10,650 nt of DNA, taken from Treponema sp. (lineage in GTDB: Bacteria; Spirochaetota; Spirochaetia; Treponematales; Treponemataceae). This document shows, piece after piece, positions 1 to 5,321 of the stretch. Each line of letters starts with the position of its first letter. Position 1 is the first letter of the stretch. Below the pieces are notes generated by a model, which did no database searches, was not told where the DNA came from, and saw only the letters and a list, made by a program, of their open reading frames with translations. The DNA lies in the NCBI GenBank assembly GCA_024691265.1, contig JAILNT010000370.1:1-10650 (forward strand). The letters are read 5' to 3'. Both the position numbers and the translations under genes were made by a program.

Positions 1-228
1 ACCAATACCCAAAGGACAAGAAATACATAATGCAAGTATCGTAATCAGAAAAGTATTTATAAGCGAAGGAATTACAGAACAGTTTTCAGATGTATAATTT
101 AATGCAAAAAGAGAAGTATTTAGATATGGAACTCCTTTTACAAGTATATAACAGAGCATAAAAGCCAATATTCCAAGAGTAATAAAAGCACACAGATGAA
201 CTAAAAACCGGATAACTTTATCTTTCAT
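1..228 (-). CDS. pstA: PstA, phosphate ABC transporter permease (N-terminal part, cut by window edge)
   Basis: My own translation of the reverse strand from 228 gives 76 codons, open to the window edge. They begin MKDKVIRFLVHLCAFITLG and contain one hydrophobic N-terminal segment (about residues 8-30). A periplasmic stretch follows, then a second membrane segment starting at PSLINTFLITILALC and running into CPLGIG. The 'pSLiNT...PLGIG' run after the first loop is typical of PstA, the second inner-membrane channel subunit of the PstSCAB high-affinity phosphate importer. The start ATG overlaps the pstC stop as ATGA, which implies translational coupling, and an AAGGAAA Shine-Dalgarno lies 7 nt upstream inside the pstC end. 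The C-terminal part with the EAA loop lies outside the window. Position directly after pstC supports the call. A downstream pstB (ATPase) is expected but not visible. Confidence 0.88.
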   Translation of the reverse strand, partial: MKDKVIRFLVHLCAFITLGILAFMLCYILVKGVPYLNTSLFALNYTSENCSVIPSLINTFLITILALCISCPLGIG

Positions 229-1067
229 TTCTTTTCCTTAACTAAATTAAAAGATATGTTTATAAGTAATATGAACACAAACAAGACAACAGCTGTTGCT
301 ATTAAAGCTTCTCTGTGTAAATCTGTTGCATATCCCATTTCTATTACAATATTCGCCGTGAGAGTTCTTACTCCCTTCAACAAAGAAGATGGAATTCTAG
401 CTTGATTTCCTGCAACCATGATTACGGCCATTGTTTCTCCAATAGCCCGCCCTACTCCAAGGATAATTCCAGCCAGGATTCCAGATTTTGCTGCTGGAAG
501 AACTGCCACAAACACACTTCTTTCATGGCTTGCACCTAAAGCTCTTGCAGCTTCATAATAGCTTTCAGGAACTGCATTAATAGCGGCTTCTGAAACAGAT
601 ATTATTGTTGGCAAAATCATCATTCCAAGAAGAATACTTGCCGTTAATATCGAACTTCCATTCCCACCGAATACTTCACGCACAAAGGGAACTATTACCA
701 TAAGTCCAAAGAAGCCATAAACGACACTTGGAATACCTGCAAGTAAATCTATTGCCGGCTTTAATATTTTATGAAGCCGTTTGGAGCAAAACTTAGCAAG
801 AAATATTGCCGTCATAAGTCCAACTGGTACTCCAAATATTATTGCTCCTGCTGTTACATACAGACTTCCTATAATCATTGGGAAAATACCATAAAGATTA
901 TTTCCAGGCTTCCACTTCTGCCCGAAAAGGAAATCTGTAAAGCCTATCTTTTGCATGGCTGGAATTCCATTTGCAAATAAGAACAGGCAGATAAGCAGAA
1001 CGGCCAGAATACTAAATCCGGCCATCAGCAAAAAAATCATTTCAAAAATCTTTTCTTTTGCTTTCAT
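225..1067 (-). CDS. pstC: PstC, phosphate ABC transporter permease
   Basis: This 280-residue integral membrane protein has about six hydrophobic segments: one near residues 10-33, a periplasmic loop with WKPGNNLYGIFPMI, then several segments from about 60 to 273. The ABC-permease EAA loop is clear at about residues 170-215 (EAARALGASHERS...LPAAKSGILAG...GRAIGETMAV), which is the contact with the PstB ATPase and a PstC hallmark. PstC pairs with PstA to form the inner-membrane channel that takes phosphate from PstS. The gene follows pstS by 25 nt and overlaps pstA by 4 nt (ATGA), so the three are one operon. No good Shine-Dalgarno precedes the ATG; the nearest AGGA is about 21 nt upstream. This suggests weaker translation than pstS, which fits the usual excess of binding protein over permease. 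Confidence 0.95.
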   Translation of the reverse strand: MKAKEKIFEMIFLLMAGFSILAVLLICLFLFANGIPAMQKIGFTDFLFGQKWKPGNNLYGIFPMIIGSLYVTAGAIIFGVPVGLMTAIFLAKFCSKRLHKILKPAIDLLAGIPSVVYGFFGLMVIVPFVREVFGGNGSSILTASILLGMMILPTIISVSEAAINAVPESYYEAARALGASHERSVFVAVLPAAKSGILAGIILGVGRAIGETMAVIMVAGNQARIPSSLLKGVRTLTANIVIEMGYATDLHREALIATAVVLFVFILLINISFNLVKEKK

Positions 1068-1092
1068 ATTCTATTGTTCTTCACAATCCTAT

Positions 1093-1983
1093 TTACTTTA
1101 CGATAGTTGACCAGCGATCTGTTTCACCTGTGAAGATTTCATTAACCTGAGCTTTACTCAAGTTATCTGCTGGATTTTCGTTATTTACAATTACAGCAAT
1201 GCCATCGATTGCAATTTTAATATCTTTTACTCCCTTAGCTTTTTCTGTCTCCTTTATTGCACGGCTTGCCATACCAATATCACATGTTCCATTGATTGCA
1301 TTTGTAACGCCTGTTGTAGAATCAGATGTTTGAAGTTCAACATTTACAGTTGGATTTGCTTTTTTATATGCTTCAATTATTTTTTCCATAACAGGAGATA
1401 CAGAACTAGAACCAGAAACGATTACTTTTCCAGAAGCTCCATTTGTTTTATATGCACCATTAGGGATTATATTGATATATTTGTTTGCAGATACAATACG
1501 CTGTCCTTCGTCACTAAGAATATAGGCTACTAAATCCTTAGCAGCGTCAGATAAATTATCTTTTACTGCAATGTTAAATGGACGAGAAACCTGATAGCTA
1601 CCATTGTTTATGTTTTCAACACTTGCAAGAGCACCATTAATCTTCAGGGCCTTCACAGAGCTATTAAGAGAGCCTAAAGATACATAGCCGATTGCATATT
1701 TATCGCTTGATACAGATGTAAGCATAACTGCAGTTGAGTTTGTAATTGCAGCTTCATCTGTTGTGTAATCAACTTTCTTACCGCTAGAATCCTTCTTTTC
1801 GATTCCAAAAAGCTCTATAAAAGCTCCTCTTGTTCCAGAACCTTCCTCACGGCTCAAAACATTTATAGTTGATTTCTTGTTCCACTTTTTTGACTTTCCT
1901 CCAAAAAATCCCCATGCAAAACAAGTTGAAGTTGCAGCTGCAATAAGAGTTACTGTTGCGATTTTTTTAAGATTTAATTTCAT
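1093..1983 (-). CDS. pstS: PstS-like periplasmic phosphate-binding protein, circularly permuted
   Basis: This 296-residue protein has a Sec signal peptide (KK then a hydrophobic run, residues 6-20, with likely cleavage after CFA at 23). No good lipobox precedes Cys21, so it is probably soluble in the periplasm. The mature part carries all PstS landmarks, but in the order second half then first half. It begins with INVLSREEGSGTR (40-52), then AIGYVSLGSL (97-106), then SRPFNIAV (133-140) and YILSDEGQ (154-161). Only then come VIVSGSSSVSPVMEK (187-201), CDIGMASR (234-241), IDGIAVIVN (259-267) and the final IFTGETDRW (283-291). In ordinary PstS the GSS motif comes first and IFTG..W runs directly into the SREEGSGTR strand, so the termini here fall exactly at that junction. 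It should bind phosphate and deliver it to PstC/PstA. AAAGGAG lies 6 nt before the ATG. Upstream hexamer repeats suggest phosphate-starvation control. Confidence 0.92.
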   Translation of the reverse strand: MKLNLKKIATVTLIAAATSTCFAWGFFGGKSKKWNKKSTINVLSREEGSGTRGAFIELFGIEKKDSSGKKVDYTTDEAAITNSTAVMLTSVSSDKYAIGYVSLGSLNSSVKALKINGALASVENINNGSYQVSRPFNIAVKDNLSDAAKDLVAYILSDEGQRIVSANKYINIIPNGAYKTNGASGKVIVSGSSSVSPVMEKIIEAYKKANPTVNVELQTSDSTTGVTNAINGTCDIGMASRAIKETEKAKGVKDIKIAIDGIAVIVNNENPADNLSKAQVNEIFTGETDRWSTIVK

Positions 1984-2012
1984 ACAAAACTCCTTTAATC
2001 TAAGTTGACTTT

Positions 2013-2066
2013 AATTTACATGAGTTTTGTAAAGATATTGGGAAGCTTTTGTAAAATGTATGTTAA
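2013..2066 (-). promoter_or_regulatory. Candidate pho box array and promoter of the pst operon
   Basis: On the minus strand, reading toward pstS, four hexamers stand exactly 11 bp apart: TTAACA (2066-2061), TTTACA (2055-2050), TTCCCA (2044-2039) and TTTACA (2033-2028). A possible -10, TAAATT (2018-2013), follows after 9 bp. PhoB/PhoP-family response regulators bind direct repeats with 11-bp phasing, and Gram-positive PhoP sites have TT(A/C/T)ACA repeats, so this looks like two adjacent dimer sites replacing a -35. The repeats are seen directly. The regulator identity is inferred from the downstream pst genes. Confidence 0.62.
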
Positions 2067-2084
2067 CTTTTTAAATTTTACAGA

Positions 2085-2116
2085 AAAACAAAAAAGGTCA
2101 GCTAAAAAGCTGACCT
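2085..2116 (-). terminator. Intrinsic terminator of tRNA-Leu
   Basis: A perfect 9-bp stem (AGGTCAGCT / AGCTGACCT, 2095-2103 with 2108-2116) closes a 4-nt loop. On the minus strand it is followed by six T, a G and more T. It lies 2 nt beyond the tRNA-Leu 3' end and separates that unit from the pst operon, which lies further along the same strand. Confidence 0.92.
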
Positions 2117-2118
2117 GC

Positions 2119-2202
2119 TGCCCGGAACAAGACTTGAACTTGCACACCATTGCTGGTTCTAGTACCTGAAACTAGCGTGTCTACCAATTCCACCATCCGG
2201 GC
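2119..2202 (-). tRNA. tRNA-Leu (anticodon CAG)
   Basis: This 84-nt tRNA folds completely. The acceptor stem is GCCCGGA/TCCGGGC, with discriminator A. The D arm has a 3-bp stem GTG/CAC and the loop GG. The anticodon stem is CTAGT/ACTAG with loop TTCAGGT, giving CAG. The long class II variable arm has stem ACCA/TGGT. The T arm is GCAAG-TTCAAGT-CTTGT. The long variable arm, A73 and anticodon identify leucine, reading CUG. The 3' CCA is not encoded; the genome reads GCA after the discriminator base. Confidence 0.96.
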
Positions 2203-2214
2203 GAATGTCCTTGA

Positions 2215-2244
2215 ATTATAACAAAGATTATTATCAGCTGTCAA
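2215..2244 (-). promoter_or_regulatory. Sigma70-type promoter of tRNA-Leu
   Basis: On the minus strand a consensus -35 TTGACA (2244-2239) and a consensus -10 TATAAT (2220-2215) are separated by 18 bp. Transcription should start near 2208, a few bases before the mature 5' end at 2202. Confidence 0.85.
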
Positions 2245-2289
2245 GCATAATAAAAATATGTGTTTCAGTATAATAAATAAATATAAGTA

Positions 2290-2316
2290 TTGACACAAAT
2301 ATCTAAATCCTATAAT
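2290..2316 (+). promoter_or_regulatory. Sigma70-type promoter of the CAT-anticodon tRNA
   Basis: A consensus -35 TTGACA (2290-2295) is followed after 15 bp by TATAAT (2311-2316). The spacer is short; using the overlapping TAATAT (2313-2318) gives 17 bp. The predicted start is near 2323, leaving a leader of about 14 nt before the tRNA. Confidence 0.8.
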
Positions 2317-2336
2317 ATACAACACATCGACAACGT

Positions 2337-2409
2337 GGTGGCATAGTCCAGTCGGTAGAACAACGGACTCATATTCCGTATGTCATAGGTTCGAATCCTA
2401 TTGCCACTA
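2337..2409 (+). tRNA. tRNA with anticodon CAT, probably elongator tRNA-Met
   Basis: This is a 73-nt class I tRNA. The acceptor stem is GGTGGCA/TGCCACT, with a G1-U72 wobble and discriminator A73. The D arm is GTCC-AGTCGGTA-GAAC. The anticodon stem is ACGGA/TCCGT with loop CTCATAT, giving CAT. The variable loop is ATGTC and the T arm is ATAGG-TTCGAAT-CCTAT. The initiator type is excluded: there is no C1-A72 mismatch and no GGG/CCC in the anticodon stem. Elongator Met is most likely, but a tRNA-Ile2 whose C34 is changed to lysidine has the same gene-level anticodon and cannot be fully excluded. The D stem contains a C12-A23 mismatch. CCA is not encoded. Confidence 0.9.
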
Positions 2410-2412
2410 AGT

Positions 2413-2452
2413 AAGGCTTTTCTGTTAGTTCAGAGAAGCCTTTTTTATTTTT
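2413..2452 (+). terminator. Intrinsic terminator of the CAT-anticodon tRNA
   Basis: A 12-bp stem with one G-U pair (AAGGCTTTTCTG at 2413-2424 with CAGAGAAGCCTT at 2431-2442) closes loop TTAGTT. It runs into six T, an A and five T. It starts 3 nt after the tRNA end. There is no T-tract on the minus-strand side, so it is not an obvious terminator for the convergent acetyltransferase gene. Confidence 0.92.
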
Positions 2453-2455
2453 AAT

Positions 2456-2971
2456 CTATAATTTTATTCTTGTACAGATATTTTCTTCTGTTTCATGATG
2501 TATGTAAGCTCCATTTTTTAGCATTACATGAAGGGAGGCAGGATTGTCTTTGTGACAATAAAGGTATGCTTCCTTGTCAGCTGTTCTCTTTTTTAGTTCT
2601 TTTAATGCAAGAGCAAGTCCTTTTGTTGCATATCCTTTTCCTCTAGCTTTTTTTATAATTCCGTATCCTATATGACCACCTGTAACTGTTCTTAGAAAAT
2701 CGTTTAATTGAGGACGAACTCTAAACATTCCAATGATTTCGTTGTTTTCCCAAAGAAGAAAATCTATTTGAGGAACTAATCCTTCTTTTAAGTTTTTTCC
2801 TTCTGCAAAATCTTTTCTTTTTGGAACGTAAGAAGTTATAAAATCTTCATAACTAATCCCATTAGAGTTGTTTGTAAATCCATTTTCATCTGCTGGTAAA
2901 TTACTAATATATTCCCATTCTTTTTTTAAGATTTCTTTGTTTTCACAATCAAATTGTTTTAGTTCTAACAT
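2456..2971 (-). CDS. GNAT-family N-acetyltransferase, substrate unknown
   Basis: This predicted cytoplasmic acetyl-CoA-dependent N-acetyltransferase has about 171 residues. The acetyl-CoA pyrophosphate-binding motif A is clear: GYGIIKKARGKGYATKG (R/Q-x-x-G-x-G/A form), after the beta strand IIGMFRVRP. The C-terminal NPASLHVMLKNGA matches the N-x-A-S...x-NGA segment of the family, in the style of the COG3981 'predicted acetyltransferase' group. An ATG 12 bases further out (2983) is in frame, but GGAG (2981-2978) lies 6 nt before the ATG at 2971, while the outer ATG has no Shine-Dalgarno. I therefore place the start at 2971 (MLELKQF). The gene lies 66 nt after the GGDEF gene on the same strand and may be co-transcribed. 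Nothing in the context reveals the substrate. Confidence 0.87.
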   Translation of the reverse strand: MLELKQFDCENKEILKKEWEYISNLPADENGFTNNSNGISYEDFITSYVPKRKDFAEGKNLKEGLVPQIDFLLWENNEIIGMFRVRPQLNDFLRTVTGGHIGYGIIKKARGKGYATKGLALALKELKKRTADKEAYLYCHKDNPASLHVMLKNGAYIHHETEENICTRIKL

Positions 2972-3037
2972 TTTATGCTCCATAAAAACTATTATCTTTT
3001 TAATATATATTTATAAAGCTTTTTATTAAAGATGTTC

Positions 3038-4780
3038 TCATTTATATTGATTTATGCTATTTGTTATGTTTTTTGCAGCATAAACAATTTTATTACTTCC
3101 TTTTAGAGGTCTATAAAAATAAAATTTGCTGAATGTTATATCTTTTCCGCCATGAAATTCTTTTGTAGTACGGAAATATATGTTTATTCGCTCTTCTTTT
3201 TCAAGTCTTTTTATAATATTATCAAGCTTAGTTTCTTCAAGAAATTCTTTTCTGTCTTCTTCAATTACATATTTATTAGTGAACCATTCCATAGCAATAT
3301 CATAATCATGATTATCTATTTCTTTCATTAAATCTGCTGGTAGTCCATTATTTTTATAAACAAGCATTTTTCGCATTTTTATATCAATAAGGCTTATTAC
3401 TGTATATGATTTTCCAAGTCCTTCAAGTATCTGGTATTCATCTCTTATGGATTTATCGTTATCAAGTTTTTTTGACTTTGTAGAATCAATTTCTTCTGTA
3501 TAAAATATAACTTTATAAGGTAGATTATCTATAGATTCTATTTTTCTGAATGTTGTTTGTATCCACTTACCATTTTTAAGTTTAAAGTCACAGCTTGTAG
3601 CCATACTGTTTTGTAAGGATTCTCTAAGATTTTCTATTGAACAGAATTTTTTTATTTGGCATTTAAAATCTTCCATTAATAATTGTTCTATTACAAGATT
3701 TGTAAAGTCAGAATAACTACTTGCCAGAGGAAGTTTTTCTTTTTCGTCTCTTTTTAAAATTTTATACCTGTTATCTTCAAGATTTATTGTTCCTAGCATG
3801 GTATAGGAGAGCGAGAGATTTTGTATTATTGCATTTATTTCTTTTTGATAGCTTTCTTCTACAACACCCCTTTTATATTCTGGGTGCATTTTATAAAAAT
3901 TATGCTTACTTTGGTACATAATTCTTTCTGCTTTTTGTGCTACATTTTCTATAAATTCTGGATCTTTTTCCCATGCCCAGCCTATTGAGGCTATTGGTAT
4001 TTTGTCTTCATTTAGTTTATCTAGCAATTTTTTTTCTGCTGTGATGAATACATTTTCATCTATGTTTATGAAAATTGAAATGAATTCATCACCGCTTATT
4101 CTGTAATTATCTGCCTGGAAAAATATATTTTGAAGTAGTTTGCTGAATGCTCTGATATATTCATTTCCTGCTTCATGACCATAAGTATCGTTTACAATTT
4201 TTAATCCATTTAAATCTGAAAATATAATGCCTATACTGTCTGTTATGTTATTTTGAGAGTATTTTATACAGGCTTGCCTGTAAGAATAGAAATTGTTTAA
4301 GCCTGTTAATGTGTCAAAATTGCAGAAATGTTCTAGCTGTCTTTGTGTTTCTAATTCATGTATATAGGAATCATTTATGTCTTGAATGAAAAGTATACAA
4401 AGCTGATTTTCATCACTGTAATTCTCTGCTGGTATTATTTCCATTGTGACCCATTCATATGATGTATCAGATTTTCTTCTATATCTAAGACGAAAGGTTT
4501 CTTTTTTATTAGAATTATTTTTTTCTTTGAAAAATCTCCTTAGATATTCAATATTTGTCTTAGCTTTATATATATCGATATCAGCTTCGTAAATAAAGCC
4601 TTTGTTTGCAAAATTTATAAACCATTCTGACAATTTATTATCTTTGGGAATGGCTTTTAATTGAGTTTCATTTTCTTTGTTTTTTATTATAGAAAAAGAA
4701 TCTTTTGTGAGATTTATTTTTAATATTTTATAGAAAGTACCCATCAAAGCATCTAATGCTTCTGCTAGTTTTTCATACAT
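3038..4780 (-). CDS. Soluble GGDEF-domain protein (probable diguanylate cyclase) with three PAS-like modules
   Basis: This 580-residue protein has no signal peptide or membrane segment and should act in the cytoplasm. An N-terminal PAS-like module (about 10-137) ends with FRLRYRRKSDTSYEWVTMEI...ILFIQDIND. A short helix links it to a GGDEF domain (about 152-298): DTLTGL at 156-161, metal-binding FSDLNGLKIVND with Asp189, YGHEAGNEY, and the active-site loop RISGDEF with SGDEF at 229-233. The SGDEF variant keeps the catalytic acidic residues, so synthesis of c-di-GMP is plausible. No RxxD product-inhibition site stands five residues before it. Two further PAS-like modules follow (about 320-432 and 455-575). 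Each begins with a similar 'SYT...hIDl' strand and ends with a strand like VIFYTEEID or IVYAAKNIT. Ligands are unknown. No strong Shine-Dalgarno precedes the ATG at 4780. Confidence 0.88.
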   Translation of the reverse strand: MYEKLAEALDALMGTFYKILKINLTKDSFSIIKNKENETQLKAIPKDNKLSEWFINFANKGFIYEADIDIYKAKTNIEYLRRFFKEKNNSNKKETFRLRYRRKSDTSYEWVTMEIIPAENYSDENQLCILFIQDINDSYIHELETQRQLEHFCNFDTLTGLNNFYSYRQACIKYSQNNITDSIGIIFSDLNGLKIVNDTYGHEAGNEYIRAFSKLLQNIFFQADNYRISGDEFISIFINIDENVFITAEKKLLDKLNEDKIPIASIGWAWEKDPEFIENVAQKAERIMYQSKHNFYKMHPEYKRGVVEESYQKEINAIIQNLSLSYTMLGTINLEDNRYKILKRDEKEKLPLASSYSDFTNLVIEQLLMEDFKCQIKKFCSIENLRESLQNSMATSCDFKLKNGKWIQTTFRKIESIDNLPYKVIFYTEEIDSTKSKKLDNDKSIRDEYQILEGLGKSYTVISLIDIKMRKMLVYKNNGLPADLMKEIDNHDYDIAMEWFTNKYVIEEDRKEFLEETKLDNIIKRLEKEERINIYFRTTKEFHGGKDITFSKFYFYRPLKGSNKIVYAAKNITNSINQYK

Positions 4781-4902
4781 GTTCTAAAGTTTATCACGTA
4801 AGTTTAAAAAAGCAAAATATTTTTATCTTATTTTGTATAGCATATGAAAAAATAAAAATAGTCTGTTAGAATTTATATTAAGCATTTTGCAAGGAGAACT
4901 AA
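4781..4902. promoter_or_regulatory. Divergent intergenic region between the GGDEF and NrdI-like genes
   Basis: This 122-bp AT-rich stretch must hold promoters for both divergent genes, but neither is near consensus. On minus, TTGCTT with TAAACT after 16 bp is a possible weak promoter for the GGDEF gene. On plus, TATATT (4874-4879) is a possible -10 without a clear -35. I see no strong operator, small RNA or riboswitch. Confidence 0.35.
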
Positions 4903-5271
4903 ATGAAAGTAGTGTATGCATCTCTAATGGGAAAGACAGAATCCCTGGTAAAAAAACTTGGTATAACTGATGCCGTTAAGATTGAAGATGGTTCTGAGAA
5001 AATATCAGAAAACTTTTTGCTTTTTACTCCTACATCAGGTTCTGGAGAAATACCTGAAAAGGTAGGTAAATTTCTTGCCTCTAATGGCTCTAATATAAAA
5101 GCTGTTTTAGCTTCTGGAAGTGCTGGTATTCATCCTGATACATTTGCTTTTGCAGCAGATGTTATTGCAAAGAAATACAATGTTCCTGTACTTTATAAAG
5201 TAGACGGAGCAGGAAACGATTGTGATGTTGTTGTTATTAAAAAGCTTTTAGCTGCATGGATGAGTAAATAA
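4903..5271 (+). CDS. NrdI-like flavodoxin
   Basis: This 122-residue single-domain protein has an N-terminal FMN phosphate loop in the form VVYASLMGKTESLVKKLG (3-20), FTPTSGSGEIPEKVGKFL (41-58), then AVLASGSAGIHPDTFAFAADVIAKKYNVPVLYK. Order and spacing match NrdI (VYFSS..NT..F..kLG; vPsYGGG..vP.qVirFL; GViASGNrNFGea...AGDVIarKc.VPwLYrfEL). NrdI is the flavodoxin that helps assemble the dimanganese-tyrosyl radical cofactor of class Ib ribonucleotide reductase. Differences are notable: the 'GNxNFG' loop reads GSAGIHP, the FMN loop reads MGKT rather than a GNT form, and no nrdE, nrdF or nrdH is adjacent. It may therefore be an NrdI homologue with another redox partner. AAGGAG lies 6 nt before the ATG. 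The gene converges on trpA. I leave the gene symbol empty because the role is uncertain. Confidence 0.75.
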   Translation: MKVVYASLMGKTESLVKKLGITDAVKIEDGSEKISENFLLFTPTSGSGEIPEKVGKFLASNGSNIKAVLASGSAGIHPDTFAFAADVIAKKYNVPVLYKVDGAGNDCDVVVIKKLLAAWMSK

Positions 5272-5282
5272 ATATTAAAAGG

Positions 5283-5320
5283 GGGAGAAAGGTAAATTAA
5301 TTACTTTTCTCCCTTGTTTT
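5283..5320. terminator. Bidirectional intrinsic terminator between the NrdI-like gene and trpA
   Basis: A 13-bp stem with one G-U pair (5283-5295 with 5301-5313; arms GGGAGAAAGGTAA and TTACTTTTCTCCC) closes loop ATTAA. On plus it runs into TTGTTTTTTT, whose T-run overlaps the trpA stop codon. On minus it is followed by a weaker CCTTTTAATATTT tract. It should end transcription of the plus-strand gene strongly and of the trp operon moderately. Confidence 0.85.
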
Positions 5321-5321
5321 T

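Noticed and set aside
1093..1983. PstS as a frameshifted or truncated gene
   Set aside because: The frame is uninterrupted from signal peptide to stop and contains each PstS motif once, so permutation explains it better.
1915..1983. PstS as a lipoprotein with Cys21
   Set aside because: The residues before the Cys are T-S-T, which is a poor lipobox even by relaxed spirochaete rules; a signal peptidase I site after CFA is more likely.
2098..2325. Open frame of 75 codons on minus containing MVELVDTLVSGTRTSNG
   Set aside because: It is the well-known spurious translation across a tRNA-Leu gene; the tRNA, its promoter and its terminator explain the whole stretch.
2413..2452. tRNA terminator also serving the acetyltransferase gene from the other side
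   Set aside because: After the stem the minus strand reads ACTTAGTGGC without a T-run, so a bidirectional role is not supported.
2972..2983. Outer ATG of the acetyltransferase gene (MEHK start)
   Set aside because: The bases following this ATG form the GGAG site for the ATG at 2971, and no Shine-Dalgarno precedes 2983.
4868..4882. PerR/Fur-like box TTAGAATTTATATTAA before the NrdI-like gene
   Set aside because: The two halves match only partly as an inverted repeat, and such AT-rich near-palindromes are expected here by chance.
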